From the NCBI RefSeq assembly GCF_000407485.1, contig NZ_ASWD01000004.1:1-64000 (forward strand): a stretch of DNA of 64,000 nt, written 5' to 3'. Shown in pieces: positions 1 to 11,231 of this stretch (positions are counted from its first letter, which is position 1; each line of letters opens with the position of its first letter). The translations under genes were made by a program, and so were the position numbers. The notes under the pieces are model-generated. The model saw only the letters and a program-made list of their open reading frames with translations. It ran no database searches and was not told where the DNA came from. Source of the DNA: Enterococcus pallens ATCC BAA-351 (GTDB lineage Bacteria; Bacillota; Bacilli; Lactobacillales; Enterococcaceae).

Positions 1-81
1 GTGGAAGAAAAAGCGTTCGACTTGCATGTATTAGGCACGCCGCCAGCGTTCGTCCTGAGCCAGGATCAAACTCTCATAAAA
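1..81 (-). rRNA. rrs: 16S ribosomal RNA, 5' end only (partial)
   Basis: The reverse complement reads through the universal 5' 16S primer site (AGAGTTTGATCCTGGCTCAG) and on into GCGTGCCTAATACATGCAAG and the start of V1, where the window ends. The mature 5' end TTTTATGAGAG falls near position 81. The V1 start (CGAACGCTTTTTCTTCC) is of the enterococcal kind. The operon runs leftward out of the window, so 23S, 5S and tRNAs cannot be seen. Confidence 0.97.
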
Positions 82-260
82 AGTGTTTGAAACAGTCTTG
101 CGACTGTTCAGCTCAATTTAAAAATTGATTCGCTAGCAATTGCTTGCTATGTTGTTTGCTTCTATTATATAGAAGCGCCCTACACATTTGGTTTGTTTTA
201 TTCGTTCAGTTTTCAAAGGTCTACTTGATAAAATCGTGTGTTTCGTGTTGCATCAGCAAC
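82..260 (-). promoter_or_regulatory. rRNA operon leader with processing/antitermination elements
   Basis: This is the transcribed leader between the promoters and mature 16S. Positions 91-108 form a short stem-loop (AACAGTC/GACTGTT) just upstream of the 16S 5' end. Positions 204-219 read CCTTTGAAAACTGAAC, a motif that recurs in Firmicutes rRNA leaders and spacers and is tied to RNA processing. No protein gene is present. Confidence 0.7.
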
Positions 261-266
261 TCTTAA

Positions 267-295
267 ATCTTATCAGTTTGCCAACTCAATGTCAA
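267..295 (-). promoter_or_regulatory. rRNA promoter P1 (16S-proximal)
   Basis: Perfect -35 TTGACA (290-295), 17-bp spacer, -10 TAAGAT (267-272) on the minus strand, directed into the 16S leader. It is the closest of three tandem promoters. Confidence 0.85.
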
Positions 296-362
296 CAACT
301 TTTTTAACTTTTTTCAAAAAGTTTTTTTAGATTGGTTTGAGCTGTTCAGATGCGACTTTGAT

Positions 363-391
363 AGAATAACTGATTTACAGTCATCTGTCAA
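363..391 (-). promoter_or_regulatory. rRNA promoter P2
   Basis: -35 TTGACA (386-391), 17-bp spacer, -10 TATTCT (363-368) on the minus strand, about 96 bp upstream of P1. Confidence 0.75.
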
Positions 392-444
392 CGACTTTTT
401 TTATTTTCTTTCGAACGTTTACCGCTCGTTTTGGAACAATACAT

Positions 445-473
445 AATATACCAACATAATCGCCTTTGGTCAA
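445..473 (-). promoter_or_regulatory. rRNA promoter P3 (distal)
   Basis: -35 TTGACC (468-473), 17-bp spacer, -10 TATATT (445-450) on the minus strand, about 82 bp upstream of P2. It lies just downstream of the lysS terminator. Confidence 0.75.
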
Positions 474-552
474 CGAAAAATATCAGTTTTTTTCAACTTT
501 TTTTCATAAGCGATTATTGCTGCTGTTTCACTTAATGATCGTTCGTAAATAA

Positions 553-591
553 CAAAAAAAGGACTGGTCTACTCACTTGCAAGTAGACCAG
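553..591 (-). terminator. intrinsic terminator of lysS
   Basis: Ten-bp stem CTGGTCTACT/AGTAGACCAG (564-573 with 582-591), followed on the minus strand by a run of seven T (about 554-560). It insulates lysS from the rRNA promoters. Confidence 0.9.
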
Positions 592-601
592 CCACAGTTT
601 T

Positions 602-2140
<1,539 letters not shown>

Positions 2141-2149
2141 CTATCTATA

Positions 2150-2180
2150 AAAAATCAAGCCGAATTCTCTATTCGGCTTG
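2150..2180 (-). terminator. intrinsic terminator of hslO-dusB
   Basis: Ten-bp perfect stem CAAGCCGAAT/ATTCGGCTTG (2156-2165 with 2171-2180) and a 5-nt loop, followed on the minus strand by ATTTTTTAT. It ends the dusB transcript before lysS. Confidence 0.9.
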
Positions 2181-2185
2181 AAAGA

Positions 2186-3193
2186 TTAACTAATTTTTTG
2201 CTTTGCTTCTATTGATTCCACTAATTGATCTAAAATGTTTATAATCACTTGCTTCTCTTCTGTCTGATTAATAGCTACTTTGGCTTTAGCAGCTCGTGAG
2301 ATGCCTTTTAAGTAATAGCTTGCGTGTTGACGGAACTCTCGACAAGCGATTTTTTCGCCCTTTAAATCTATCAATCGTTCTAAATGCAATTTTGCAGTAG
2401 CAATTTTTTCTCTTGGTGTCGGTTCATCAATTAATACGCCAGTTTCTAAGTAGTGTTGCGTGCGATGAATCATCCATGGATTGCCTAATGCCGCTCGCCC
2501 TATCATCACGCCATCCACACCAACTTCTTCTATCATTCTTTTGGCATCTTCAGGTGTTCGAACATCGCCGTTCCCCATAAAAGGAATGGTCAATTGATCT
2601 GCAACATCCTTCAGTACATTCCAATCAGCATGTCCCTCATACATTTGAACTCGTGTACGGCCGTGCATAGCTATCGCTGAAGCTCCCGCACTTTGAGCTG
2701 CCAGAGCATTTTCAACAGCCAAAATATGTTTAGCATCCCAGCCAACACGCATTTTTACAGTGACTGGAATATCAACCGCTGAAGAAACTGCTTGAACCAT
2801 TTCATATACTTTTTCTGGATCTAATAACCATTTTGCTCCTGCTTCAGCCTTAATAACTTTATTAACTGGGCACCCCATATTAATATCAATGATATCTGCT
2901 TTGGTGTTTTCCTGCACAAAGCAAGCAGCCTCCACCAATGACTCTTTATTTCCGCCAAAAATCTGCACGCTTAATGGATGTTCTCTTTCATCGATATACA
3001 GCATATCCAATGTCTTCTTATTACGAAAATGAATTCCTTGGTCGCTAATCATTTCACAAACGACTAATCCAGCTCCGAACTCTTTAACTGTAACTCTGAA
3101 TGCCGCATTAGTAATTCCAGCCATTGGTGCTACTACTACTCGATTAGGAATTTCCACATTGCCGATTTTCCATGTTCCATTTAACGGCTTCAC
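2186..3193 (-). CDS. dusB: tRNA-dihydrouridine synthase (DusB type)
   Basis: FMN-dependent enzyme that reduces uridines in the tRNA D-loop with NADPH. The 335 residues form a TIM barrel with the family signatures APMAGITNAAFR, DINMGCPVNKV (the catalytic Cys is in GCPV), MRVGWD, HGRTR and GNGDV, plus the C-terminal helical tRNA-binding part. The start is GTG (3191-3193), with a GGGGGAAC Shine-Dalgarno inside the last codons of hslO. Only one base separates it from the hslO stop, so translation is likely coupled. It is cotranscribed with hslO and ends at the terminator at 2150-2180. Confidence 0.96.
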   Translation of the reverse strand: MKPLNGTWKIGNVEIPNRVVVAPMAGITNAAFRVTVKEFGAGLVVCEMISDQGIHFRNKKTLDMLYIDEREHPLSVQIFGGNKESLVEAACFVQENTKADIIDINMGCPVNKVIKAEAGAKWLLDPEKVYEMVQAVSSAVDIPVTVKMRVGWDAKHILAVENALAAQSAGASAIAMHGRTRVQMYEGHADWNVLKDVADQLTIPFMGNGDVRTPEDAKRMIEEVGVDGVMIGRAALGNPWMIHRTQHYLETGVLIDEPTPREKIATAKLHLERLIDLKGEKIACREFRQHASYYLKGISRAAKAKVAINQTEEKQVIINILDQLVESIEAKQKIS

Positions 3194-3194
3194 C

Positions 3195-4082
3195 CTATAG
3201 TTCCCCCATCGCTTCTCGTTTTAATTCTAATAAGTCAGCTTCACTATATTTATACTTATTATTGCAGAAAGTACAAACAGCCTCAGCACCATGGTCTTCA
3301 TCAATCATCGCCTGAATTTCATCAGGCCCTAAACTAATAATCGCCGCACCAAATTTTTCTTTTGAGCAATCACATTTAAATTGGACAGGCATCTTTTCTA
3401 AGAATTCAACATCATTCGTTCCCAATAATCTTTGTAAAATTTCTTCTGGCGTCTGACCTTCGTCAAGCAAAGAAGAAATTCGAGTAGTTTCTTTTAGCCG
3501 TTCTTCGATCTGATCAATCACTTCATCCTCAGCACCAGGCATAATCTGAATCATAAATCCTCCCGCTGTTTTGATTGAATCATCTGTATCAACTAATACA
3601 GATACTCCTACCGCAGAAGGAATTTGTTCAGAAACAGCCAAGTAGTAGGTGAAATCTTCACCAATTTCTCCAGAAACAATTGGCGTTTGTCCAGAAAAAG
3701 GTTCCTTCAATCCTAAGTCTTTAATTACTGTCAGCATTCCTTCTGTTCCAACAGCACCTCGGACATCTAGCTTGCCAATTTCATTCAATGGTAAACTAAG
3801 ATGGGTATTTTTAATGTATCCTTTGACATCTCCCTTACCATTGCTGTCAACAACAATTCCACCAGCGGGACCATTGCCATCTATTTTTATAGTTAACTTA
3901 TCCTCACCTTTTAAAGTTGCCCCTAACATTAAGCCGCCAATCATAGTACGTCCTAATGCTGCTGAAGCAGTATTCCAAGTGTCGTGGCGTCGTTGCGCTT
4001 CAGCAATCGTTTCTGTTGCATTTACTGCGTAAGCTCGTACAAAACCATCATAGGCTAACGCTTTTACTAAATAATCAGTCAT
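3195..4082 (-). CDS. hslO: Hsp33 redox-regulated chaperone
   Basis: Cytosolic holdase activated by oxidative unfolding. At 295 residues it has the usual length. The C-terminal zinc centre is intact, with CDC near residue 238 and CTFC near residue 271, the CXC...CXXC redox switch of the family. The N-terminal part ([16 protein letters not shown]) is typical. The start is ATG with AAGGAG ten bases upstream. A good promoter precedes it, and dusB follows in the same operon. Confidence 0.97.
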   Translation of the reverse strand: MTDYLVKALAYDGFVRAYAVNATETIAEAQRRHDTWNTASAALGRTMIGGLMLGATLKGEDKLTIKIDGNGPAGGIVVDSNGKGDVKGYIKNTHLSLPLNEIGKLDVRGAVGTEGMLTVIKDLGLKEPFSGQTPIVSGEIGEDFTYYLAVSEQIPSAVGVSVLVDTDDSIKTAGGFMIQIMPGAEDEVIDQIEERLKETTRISSLLDEGQTPEEILQRLLGTNDVEFLEKMPVQFKCDCSKEKFGAAIISLGPDEIQAMIDEDHGAEAVCTFCNNKYKYSEADLLELKREAMGEL

Positions 4083-4142
4083 TTAATTTTTCTCCTTACT
4101 TTAGCAGTTGCCAAATTTCTATGCAACCTTACTCGTGATTGC

Positions 4143-4171
4143 ATCATACTAGGACTTTTACTTTTTTTCAA
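4143..4171 (-). promoter_or_regulatory. sigma-A promoter of hslO-dusB
   Basis: -35 TTGAAA (4166-4171), 17-bp spacer, -10 TATGAT (4143-4148) on the minus strand, about 60 bp before the hslO start. Confidence 0.75.
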
Positions 4172-4196
4172 CCGCCTAGTATTACTTTATAAAAAA

Positions 4197-4228
4197 TCCA
4201 AAAAAGCATGTCGATTAAGACATGCTTT
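4197..4228 (-). terminator. intrinsic terminator of ftsH
   Basis: Perfect ten-bp stem AAAGCATGTC/GACATGCTTT (4203-4212 with 4219-4228), followed on the minus strand by a T-rich tail. It ends the tilS-hpt-ftsH run. Confidence 0.9.
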
Positions 4229-4236
4229 CAGATAAA

Positions 4237-6312
4237 CTATTGTTCGTTATCACTTGTATCGTCAGGTGATTCTATTGGCTCATCGTCGCCGTTAGGATCA
4301 TTGTGTTTCTTTTCATCCAAAGCTTGTTTTTCAGCGTCTTTTTCTTCCAAAGCACGTTTAGCTTCTTCAAAAGTTTGCGCTTGGGCTTTTTCACTCGGAT
4401 AAAGACTGCCTTGCCCTTCTGGCATTTGACCAGTTTCAAACAAAGATTTAATTGCTTTCGCATCTAACGTTTCAAATTCTAGTAGTTTTTCAGCAATTAA
4501 TTTGTGCTGATCGCGATGCTCTTCGATAATTTGACGAGCCTTATCATGAGCTTCCATCAGAATCTTGCGGACTTCTTGGTCGATTTCAAAGGCTACTTGT
4601 TCAGAATAAGCCTTGGTTTGACCATAGTCACGACCAACAAATACTTGATGATTGCCTTCATATTGAACTGGACCAAGCTTATCGCTCATTCCATATTCCG
4701 TCACCATGCTGCGAGCTAATGCAGTCGCTTGTTCAAAGTCATTAGAAGCACCAGTTGTTTGAGCATTAAAGACAATCTCTTCAGCAGTACGTCCGCCTAA
4801 TAAACCAACAATTTGTTCAAACATGTCTTCTTTAGACATCAGCATTTGATCCTCTTTTGGTAAAGCGATCATGTACCCACCGGCACGTCCACGAGGAATA
4901 ATCGTCACTTTGTGTACCACACGAGCACGATTCAAGACCATACCAATGATAGTGTGCCCTGCTTCATGATAAGCAACCATTTCACGTTCATGCTTACTGA
5001 TAACGCGATCTTTCTTAGCAGGTCCCGCAATTACGCGATCTTCTGCTTCATCCACATCTGAAGCATCAATTTTCTTCTTGTTGCGACGAGCAGCAACTAA
5101 AGCAGCTTCATTCAATACATTTTCTAAATCAGCACCAGCAAAACCTGGTGTTTGTTGTGCGACTACTTTCAAATCAACATCATCTGCCAAAGGCTTATTA
5201 CGCGCATGTACTCGTAAAATTGCTTCACGGCCTTTCACATCTGGACGACCAACTAAGATCTGACGGTCAAAACGTCCTGGACGTAGTAATGCTGGGTCTA
5301 GTACATCTGAACGGTTTGTTGCAGCAATGACAATGACACCTTCGTTACCATCAAAACCATCCATTTCAACTAGCAGTTGGTTCAAGGTTTGTTCACGTTC
5401 ATCGTGACCTCCACCCATACCAGCTCCACGTTGACGTCCAACAGCATCAATTTCATCGATAAAGATGATGGCCGGAGCGTTTTTCTTCGCAGTTTCAAAT
5501 AGGTCACGAACACGGCTTGCACCGACACCAACAAACATTTCTACAAAGTCAGAACCTGAGATTGAATAGAATGGTACGCCTGCTTCACCAGCTACTGCTT
5601 TGGCAAGCAAAGTTTTACCAGTCCCGGGAGGTCCTTCTAGCAGTACACCTGCTGGGATGCGGGCACCTAATTCAACGAAGCGCCGTGGATCCTTCAGAAA
5701 TTCTACTACTTCAACTAATTCTTGTTTCTCTTCCTCAGCACCGGCTACATCAGAGAAGCGTACGCGGTTAGCCTTTTTGTCAGCTTCTTTGGCTTTTGAT
5801 TTACCAAAGTTCATCACACGGCCATTGCCGCCACCGCCGCCACCTTGTTGACCCATGATCATATAGAAGAAGAAAACCATTAACAGAATCGGTAAGAAGC
5901 TCACAAGCAAGGTTACCCACATACCGCTGCTGGATTCCTCTTGAACTTCTGTTTTGATTCCATTTTCACTAGCAAGTGTAGTTACTTCGCTCAATGTAGA
6001 ATCATTAGGCAGCACAATAGTACTGAAATGCGTAGTTGAACTTTCAGTTGAACCAATAATGTTCAAACCGCCAGTGTTTGCTACCTCTTGCTGTTCATTG
6101 TATTCACCAGTAATTTTGTAGACGCCACCTGCTGGTTGAATTCTGAATTCTTTGATTTTTCCTTCTTTTAACTGTTTAGTGAAAGTGGAATACTCGATAT
6201 CTGGCGACTGGGTACGATTGTCTCCAAAAAGGAAATACACAACCATGACCATAGCCAAGATGACGAGGATATAATAGAGAGCATTTTTAGCCCCCTTTGG
6301 GTTTTTATTCAT
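4237..6312 (-). CDS. ftsH: ATP-dependent zinc metalloprotease FtsH
   Basis: Membrane-anchored AAA+ protease that degrades misfolded membrane and regulatory proteins. The 691 residues contain a first transmembrane helix (about 11-29), an extracytoplasmic domain, a second helix (about 132-153) and a Gly-rich stretch. Walker A GPPGTGKT is at 227-234, Walker B IIFIDEID near 282-289, and the zinc site HEAGH at 449-453. The last 50 residues are strongly acidic and charged, as in other enterococci. The ATG start has GAGGAGG just upstream. It lies behind hpt and also has its own extended -10 promoter. Confidence 0.98.
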   Translation of the reverse strand: MNKNPKGAKNALYYILVILAMVMVVYFLFGDNRTQSPDIEYSTFTKQLKEGKIKEFRIQPAGGVYKITGEYNEQQEVANTGGLNIIGSTESSTTHFSTIVLPNDSTLSEVTTLASENGIKTEVQEESSSGMWVTLLVSFLPILLMVFFFYMIMGQQGGGGGGNGRVMNFGKSKAKEADKKANRVRFSDVAGAEEEKQELVEVVEFLKDPRRFVELGARIPAGVLLEGPPGTGKTLLAKAVAGEAGVPFYSISGSDFVEMFVGVGASRVRDLFETAKKNAPAIIFIDEIDAVGRQRGAGMGGGHDEREQTLNQLLVEMDGFDGNEGVIVIAATNRSDVLDPALLRPGRFDRQILVGRPDVKGREAILRVHARNKPLADDVDLKVVAQQTPGFAGADLENVLNEAALVAARRNKKKIDASDVDEAEDRVIAGPAKKDRVISKHEREMVAYHEAGHTIIGMVLNRARVVHKVTIIPRGRAGGYMIALPKEDQMLMSKEDMFEQIVGLLGGRTAEEIVFNAQTTGASNDFEQATALARSMVTEYGMSDKLGPVQYEGNHQVFVGRDYGQTKAYSEQVAFEIDQEVRKILMEAHDKARQIIEEHRDQHKLIAEKLLEFETLDAKAIKSLFETGQMPEGQGSLYPSEKAQAQTFEEAKRALEEKDAEKQALDEKKHNDPNGDDEPIESPDDTSDNEQ

Positions 6313-6367
6313 ACGTTTCCTCCTCGTATTGTTGCTTTCTTAAAGTTTTATCAATCCTGACCTTTAT

Positions 6368-6373
6368 AGTATA
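6368..6373 (-). promoter_or_regulatory. extended -10 promoter upstream of ftsH
   Basis: The minus strand reads TGATATACT, an extended -10 (TGnTATACT) in the 85-bp gap between hpt and ftsH. A GTGACA-like -35 lies 19 bp upstream, longer than ideal. Confidence 0.45.
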
Positions 6374-6397
6374 TCATAATGTGAATTGTTCCTGTCA

Positions 6398-6943
6398 CTA
6401 ATTTGATTGATAAACTTCAGGTTTTAAAATCCCGACGTAAGGCAAGTTGCGGTAAGTTTCAGCATAATCTAACCCATAACCTACTACAAATTCGTTTGGT
6501 ACGTTGAAACCAATGTAATCAGCTTCGATATCAACGATACGACCTTCAGGTTTGTCTAGCAACGTTACAATTTTAACTGATTTAGCTTTACGATATTTAA
6601 ACAACTCCACTAAATAATGAAGTGTCCGACCACTGTCGATTATATCTTCTACGATCAGCAAATCGCGTCCTTCAACATTTGTGTCTAAATCTTTGATAAT
6701 TTTCACTTCACCAGAAGAAACCGTCTGATTACCGTAACTAGATACATCCATAAAATCTAACTCAAGATACGTGTCGATTTCACGAACGATATCCGCCATG
6801 AACGGAACAGCTCCTTTTAAAATACCAACCACTAATGGGTTTTTGTCTGTATAATCCTCAGTCAATTGTTTGCCTAATTCGGCACAGCGCTGTTGAATTT
6901 CAGCTCGATCAATTAAGACTCTTTCAATATCCTTCCCTTGCAT
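6398..6943 (-). CDS. hpt: hypoxanthine phosphoribosyltransferase
   Basis: Purine salvage: converts hypoxanthine or guanine plus PRPP to IMP or GMP. The length of 181 residues is normal. The PRPP-binding loop is [11 protein letters not shown] (about residues 98-108), and [14 protein letters not shown] is the N-terminal pyrophosphate loop. The ATG start is preceded by GAAAGGAG lying at the tilS stop, 12 bp away, so the two are in one operon. The order tilS-hpt-ftsH is conserved in Firmicutes. Confidence 0.97.
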   Translation of the reverse strand: MQGKDIERVLIDRAEIQQRCAELGKQLTEDYTDKNPLVVGILKGAVPFMADIVREIDTYLELDFMDVSSYGNQTVSSGEVKIIKDLDTNVEGRDLLIVEDIIDSGRTLHYLVELFKYRKAKSVKIVTLLDKPEGRIVDIEADYIGFNVPNEFVVGYGLDYAETYRNLPYVGILKPEVYQSN

Positions 6944-6955
6944 GAGAGGCTCCTT

Positions 6956-8296
6956 TCAATGGTACATATAATAGTCAAGTATGTAGTGTATTCTATCAGT
7001 TTCATTCCCAATACTCAAATAAGAATTCACAAAGGGAAGTATGCTTATGACTTCTCCGAAAGCATCCGTGACGACCCAGGCTTGCTCTCTTTTCTCTTGA
7101 GGAATTTTTTCATCAATAAAATAACGACTAACTTTTTTTCTCAATTTCGCAGTAAGTTGAATACGATCCCCCGGTTCTCTTTTTCTTATGGTTAAAGGCA
7201 AGTTGACCATTGCAGGTAAAACTATTGAGTAATGTGCATTTTGATCTTTAGTTCCGCCGACTTTTAAACATAGCTGTTCATTTGAAGAAAGTTTGACTGT
7301 TTCTCCATCATTCAAATAATAAGTTCCGCCTATAGGAGATGATTGTTTCCTGATAGTAAAGGTCAGATAGCTGGCAGTAAATTGCCAGTTTTCTCCTAAG
7401 TCTATCTCCCACTGGGCCGCTCCATCTTTTATCAGATGGACCAATTGAAAGAGTTGCCGCTGCGAAACAACTAATTGAGTTGTCTTATAAACCTCTTCGA
7501 ATAAAAAACTCAAAAAATAATAACGTAGACCTTCTGCTGCTGGTAGATCACTGTGCGTAAACCGCCACTGCTGTTCTTGATAAACCACATTGTTTAAATT
7601 TTCTTTTAGTGCATCTCGTAATCCCTCTTCTGCCCATGCTAACTGCTGCGAAAATTGTCGAGCATGTTCTAGGAGCTGAGGATTTTCTTCTTTCAATACC
7701 GGCAAGATCCTATGACGAATACGATTTCTAGCATAGCATAATGTGGTATTGCTAGCATCCTCAAAATATGGGATTGATTCTTTTATGGCATAGTCCATAA
7801 TCTCCTGTTTTGAGAAAGATAATAACGGCCTGAGCAATGATCCACTGCTAAATACTCTTTTTCTTTGCATTCCAGCGTGACTTAGCAAACTTCCCCCACG
7901 AGTAAATCGCATCATCATCGTTTCAACCTGATCATCTGCATGGTGTCCAGTTAGCAATAAAGAATACCCTTTACTTTTCATCAACTCAGCAAAAAAAGTG
8001 TATCGAAACTTGCGAGCCTGAACTTCAATCCCTACATTCGGTGGTGTCATCCATTTTTTTTCATAGTAATCAATTTGATGTTCGTAACAATATTTTTTTA
8101 AAAATGCCGCTTCTTCTACAGACTCCTCCCGCAATTGGTGATTCACATGAGCAACACCAATACTTAAGTCCATTCGTTCTCTAATTATTTCCATTAAATG
8201 CAAAAGAACCATAGAGTCAATTCCTGTCGAAACGGCAACCAACACTCGGTTGGCCTGCTTTAGCTCAGGATTTCTTTGTAAAAACATCTGCTCCAT
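6956..8296 (-). CDS. tilS: tRNA(Ile)-lysidine synthetase
   Basis: Converts C34 of the CAU-anticodon tRNA(Ile) to lysidine using ATP and lysine, so the tRNA reads AUA as Ile; essential in most bacteria. The 446 residues have an N-terminal N-type ATP pyrophosphatase domain with the P-loop written STGIDSM instead of the common SGGxDS, followed by TilS substrate-binding and C-terminal domains. The ATG start follows AGGAG. That Shine-Dalgarno sits only a few bases beyond the T-tract of the yabR terminator, so expression may depend on read-through. Confidence 0.95.
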   Translation of the reverse strand: MEQMFLQRNPELKQANRVLVAVSTGIDSMVLLHLMEIIRERMDLSIGVAHVNHQLREESVEEAAFLKKYCYEHQIDYYEKKWMTPPNVGIEVQARKFRYTFFAELMKSKGYSLLLTGHHADDQVETMMMRFTRGGSLLSHAGMQRKRVFSSGSLLRPLLSFSKQEIMDYAIKESIPYFEDASNTTLCYARNRIRHRILPVLKEENPQLLEHARQFSQQLAWAEEGLRDALKENLNNVVYQEQQWRFTHSDLPAAEGLRYYFLSFLFEEVYKTTQLVVSQRQLFQLVHLIKDGAAQWEIDLGENWQFTASYLTFTIRKQSSPIGGTYYLNDGETVKLSSNEQLCLKVGGTKDQNAHYSIVLPAMVNLPLTIRKREPGDRIQLTAKLRKKVSRYFIDEKIPQEKREQAWVVTDAFGEVISILPFVNSYLSIGNETDRIHYILDYYMYH

Positions 8297-8312
8297 TCAA
8301 TTTCTCCTATTG

Positions 8313-8344
8313 AAAAAAGCTGAAATTCGTGATGAATTTCAGCT
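8313..8344 (-). terminator. intrinsic terminator between yabR and tilS
   Basis: Perfect 11-bp stem AGCTGAAATTC/GAATTTCAGCT (8318-8328 with 8334-8344), followed on the minus strand by TTTTTTC. The tail runs almost directly into the tilS Shine-Dalgarno. Confidence 0.9.
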
Positions 8345-8355
8345 ACTTGCTTAAT

Positions 8356-8808
8356 TTAGTTGCGCCGGCCGCCGCGGCCACCGCGTTTACCTTCAGTGTT
8401 ACGCTTTAAAGAGGATAAGCGATCATCGCTATCCTTTAAAAAGGAACTCATCAATGTATCGAAGTCTTCTTTTTTGTTCTTTGAAAAATTACCCTTTGCT
8501 TGTGGACGTGCAGGACGACTTTCACGTTTTTCTCGGCTGTCTCTGTTGAATGGTTTCTTTTCAGGTTGCGGTTGATCCTGGGCTTTACGGATAGACAAGC
8601 CAACTTTTCCATCATTACCTACAGAGGTAACTTTTACTGTCACTTCATCGCCTACAGATAATACATCATGGATGTCTTTAACGAATCCATTGGAAATTTC
8701 ACTGATATGGACTAAGCCTGTTTTTCCTTCCCCTAAATCGATAAATGCACCAAAATTAGTGATACCGGACACTTTTCCTTGCAGCTTAGCTCCTACTTCG
8801 ATTGACAT
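8356..8808 (-). CDS. yabR: S1 domain RNA-binding protein (YabR/general stress protein 13 family)
   Basis: A single S1 RNA-binding domain occupies about residues 4-72 (GAKLQGKVSGITNFGAFIDL is the typical start). A low-complexity basic tail follows, ending in RGG repeats (GGRGGRR), also an RNA-binding feature. The 150-residue length is ordinary for the family. It lies between divIC and tilS exactly as yabR does in Bacillus. AGGAGG stands 12 bases before the ATG. Its molecular role is not well defined; ribosome or RNA association is the family expectation. Confidence 0.9.
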   Translation of the reverse strand: MSIEVGAKLQGKVSGITNFGAFIDLGEGKTGLVHISEISNGFVKDIHDVLSVGDEVTVKVTSVGNDGKVGLSIRKAQDQPQPEKKPFNRDSREKRESRPARPQAKGNFSKNKKEDFDTLMSSFLKDSDDRLSSLKRNTEGKRGGRGGRRN

Positions 8809-8853
8809 AAAAAGATTGTTCCTCCTATTTTTTTACCTATTTATTAAAACCGC

Positions 8854-9279
8854 TTATTCTGCAGTTTCTGACTTTACAACTTCGTCGGATGACGTTTTTT
8901 GTGGTGTTTTGTCCTCATCAGGCAAGACAAACACCAATTCGCCTTCTTTGGAATAATAATAGCGGCTGCGTGCTAATTTAGCAACATAATCGTCATCTTG
9001 CAGTAAAGCAACATCTTGTTTCAATGTAGACACTTGTTGATCAAGCTTCACAGATTCTGCCTCTGTTTTAGCTTGAATTGCCTTCAATTCACTTAAATGT
9101 TGATGTTCACCAAACAATTGAACGCCCATAATAATAAAAATAAACGCAGCAATCAAGAAAAGTGCAGTTAAACGACGACGCTTAAAAACTAATTGGCGCT
9201 GTTGTTTTTGAAAGTTTTTATATTGTTCTTTAGCATAAGGTGTATCCAATGCAGCTACCTTCAGCTTTTTTTCGCCCAT
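8854..9279 (-). CDS. divIC: septum formation initiator DivIC/FtsB family
   Basis: Bitopic division protein that joins FtsL and DivIB/FtsQ in the divisome. It has 141 residues: a basic cytosolic N-terminus, one transmembrane helix (about residues 38-58, LTALFLIAAFIFIIMGVQLF), then an extracellular coiled coil rich in K, Q, D and L. The cysteine-free C-terminal segment carries the family motif ARSRYYYSKEGELVF. The ATG start has GGGAGC upstream. A strong dedicated promoter precedes it at 9315-9343. Confidence 0.94.
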   Translation of the reverse strand: MGEKKLKVAALDTPYAKEQYKNFQKQQRQLVFKRRRLTALFLIAAFIFIIMGVQLFGEHQHLSELKAIQAKTEAESVKLDQQVSTLKQDVALLQDDDYVAKLARSRYYYSKEGELVFVLPDEDKTPQKTSSDEVVKSETAE

Positions 9280-9314
9280 TTCGTCAAGCTCCCTTTTTCT
9301 TGAGTTTCTTTTCT

Positions 9315-9343
9315 ATTATAGCAAGTTCAAATTCTAATGTCTA
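9315..9343 (-). promoter_or_regulatory. strong sigma-A promoter of divIC
   Basis: -35 TAGACA (9338-9343), 17-bp spacer, consensus -10 TATAAT (9315-9320) with an upstream TGC (extended -10) on the minus strand. It lies between rqcP and divIC. Confidence 0.8.
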
Positions 9344-9355
9344 TTTGAAATAATC

Positions 9356-9625
9356 TTAATTAAGGTTATTTTCAACTCTTGTTTCTTGAAGGATCTCATA
9401 CATCCCAGCTGCATCTTCTTTTTTAGTTGATTCATGCAAAGCAACCACCTTCGCTTCCAAAATTTTATTGCCAAACTGAACACGAATAACATCGCCAATT
9501 TTAACATCGGTTGAAGATTTAGCAAGTTTCCCGTTCACTTGAATTCGTCCCTTATCGGCTACTTCCTTCGCTACAGAACGACGCTTAATAATTCTTGATA
9601 TCTTTAAAAATTTATCTAATCGCAT
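9356..9625 (-). CDS. rqcP: S4-domain ribosome quality-control factor RqcP (Hsp15/YabO family)
   Basis: Small RNA-binding protein of 89 residues, nearly all S4 domain ([21 protein letters not shown] is the family opening). In Bacillus, RqcP binds the obstructed 50S subunit with RqcH and helps add alanine tails to stalled peptides. Four bases after the murJ-like stop there is a GAGAGAG Shine-Dalgarno and the ATG start. The context mfd-yabM-yabO-divIC matches Bacillus. Confidence 0.9.
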   Translation of the reverse strand: MRLDKFLKISRIIKRRSVAKEVADKGRIQVNGKLAKSSTDVKIGDVIRVQFGNKILEAKVVALHESTKKEDAAGMYEILQETRVENNLN

Positions 9626-9629
9626 AAAT

Positions 9630-11204
9630 TCACTCTCTCTTCCATTTTAATCGTAATATTTTTGATCCCATTGGCAGCATCAACCATTCCCTAGTCGTCA
9701 ACAACTTCAAACGAATGGCTAAAAACAAGAAAACACTTGCACCAATTAATACCCCAAACAATGCCGCCATTAATGCTTGACTGCGATGTTGTACTGGACT
9801 CCCCACTATCAACAACACTGCGTAATATCCGAACAAGCTTATCGTCATTCCACCCAAACAAGCAGCAAGTTTCTTTCCAAATTTTCTTTCCTTTAGATAG
9901 CCATTAAGTTCAGGGTCACTGCCTCGATGTAAAACAACTAACGCTAAAGACAGGCCAGCTAAAGTAGCTAGACTAGCACCTACTGTTCCCCATGTTCTCG
10001 TAAAAAAATTAGTGGACAAAACTTTCAACACTATTCCCCACCCGGCAGCCTTCAACGAATTTCGATAGTGGTTCTGACTTTGTGCAATACTTTGATAGCT
10101 TTGAATCATGGCCATCAAAAAAATCGCACATACAAATAAAACTAACGTAAGATTTCCTGAATAGTCTTTAAACAGCGCAAAGTTTACGTAGGGAAGCAGC
10201 AATACTAGTCCCAATGAAGCAGCTGCAGCAATACCACACGTCAATCTTAAAAAAATCTGACTAGATTTGATGAACAGGCGACGCTCTCGATTGGTTAAGT
10301 AACGAGTTAATATCGGAAGAAAACTGGAGCTTAGTGCCAAAGCTACTACTAAACCTAATTGAACCAAAGGCTGTCCACGATCATAAACCCCTTTAGCCAC
10401 CTTTGCACCATACTCCGTCAGTCCCGAATCCACCAATGCCTTTTTAATAGTAAATGAATCTACTAATTGAAATAAGATTAAATAGCCGCTGTAAATAGTC
10501 ATTAAGCCACCTTCTAAGACAAGTCTCTTCATAAGAATCTTAGATTGCTCATTAAATGTAAAAAAGGCGATTGGTGTACTAGTGCCTAATACTTTACGAC
10601 GGTAATATTGCAAAATCAAAACAGCAACTGCGCCACCTGCTAAAGCCCCTATCATAGCAACGGTTCCAGTATGATAGACATCCCAGTGAAATTGTTGAAA
10701 GGACCAAGCTGCAATTAATATGACGCCTACCCGAATCAACTGTTCAACTACCTGTGAAACAGCTGTAGGAACCATCATCAGTTTCCCTTGAAATTCACCA
10801 CGAGTTATTGAAAGTAACGGCATTAAAACAAAGGTAAAGGAAACCACCCGGATAAGAGGCGTTAACCCTATATCTCCCATTCCATTAGCAATTTGACGAC
10901 TTCCAAAAAAAGTAATCGCCCACAATACTAATCCAAAGCCAGCAACTAAAGGAAATAATTCAACTAATGCGGCTCGCTGTTCTTTAGGCCCCTTTTTTTC
11001 TGCCACATATTTTGAAATGAACTGCGGCAGTCCTGAAAGGGCTAAAGTCATGGCTATTCCATAAATTGGATAAACTTGCTGATAAACATAAAAGCCTTCA
11101 TCCCCTGCTAGATTTTGATAAGGTACGCGATAAACAGCACTTAACAGCTTCGCAACAAAGGAAGCGGCAGTCAATACAAAAGCACCACGCATCATGACCT
11201 TCAT
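9630..11204 (-). CDS. MOP-superfamily lipid flippase (SpoVB/YabM/MurJ-like)
   Basis: Polytopic membrane protein of 524 residues with about 14 hydrophobic segments, of the polysaccharide transport / oligosaccharidyl-lipid flippase group that includes SpoVB, YtgP and MurJ. The N-terminal signature ([19 protein letters not shown]) is typical of YabM. It probably moves an undecaprenyl-linked precursor across the membrane. Whether it is the lipid II flippase is an inference, as the genome may carry another member. The annotated ATG (11202-11204) has only AAAGAA upstream. The ATG pair at codons 4-5 has AAGG and is an alternative start. Confidence 0.85.
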   Translation of the reverse strand: MKVMMRGAFVLTAASFVAKLLSAVYRVPYQNLAGDEGFYVYQQVYPIYGIAMTLALSGLPQFISKYVAEKKGPKEQRAALVELFPLVAGFGLVLWAITFFGSRQIANGMGDIGLTPLIRVVSFTFVLMPLLSITRGEFQGKLMMVPTAVSQVVEQLIRVGVILIAAWSFQQFHWDVYHTGTVAMIGALAGGAVAVLILQYYRRKVLGTSTPIAFFTFNEQSKILMKRLVLEGGLMTIYSGYLILFQLVDSFTIKKALVDSGLTEYGAKVAKGVYDRGQPLVQLGLVVALALSSSFLPILTRYLTNRERRLFIKSSQIFLRLTCGIAAAASLGLVLLLPYVNFALFKDYSGNLTLVLFVCAIFLMAMIQSYQSIAQSQNHYRNSLKAAGWGIVLKVLSTNFFTRTWGTVGASLATLAGLSLALVVLHRGSDPELNGYLKERKFGKKLAACLGGMTISLFGYYAVLLIVGSPVQHRSQALMAALFGVLIGASVFLFLAIRLKLLTTREWLMLPMGSKILRLKWKRE

Positions 11205-11231
11205 TTCTTTGTTAGCCAGTGCTCTCAGCCC

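Noticed and set aside
3649-4032. 127-codon plus-strand frame opposite hslO
   Set aside because: No ribosome site; hslO on the other strand is unmistakable.
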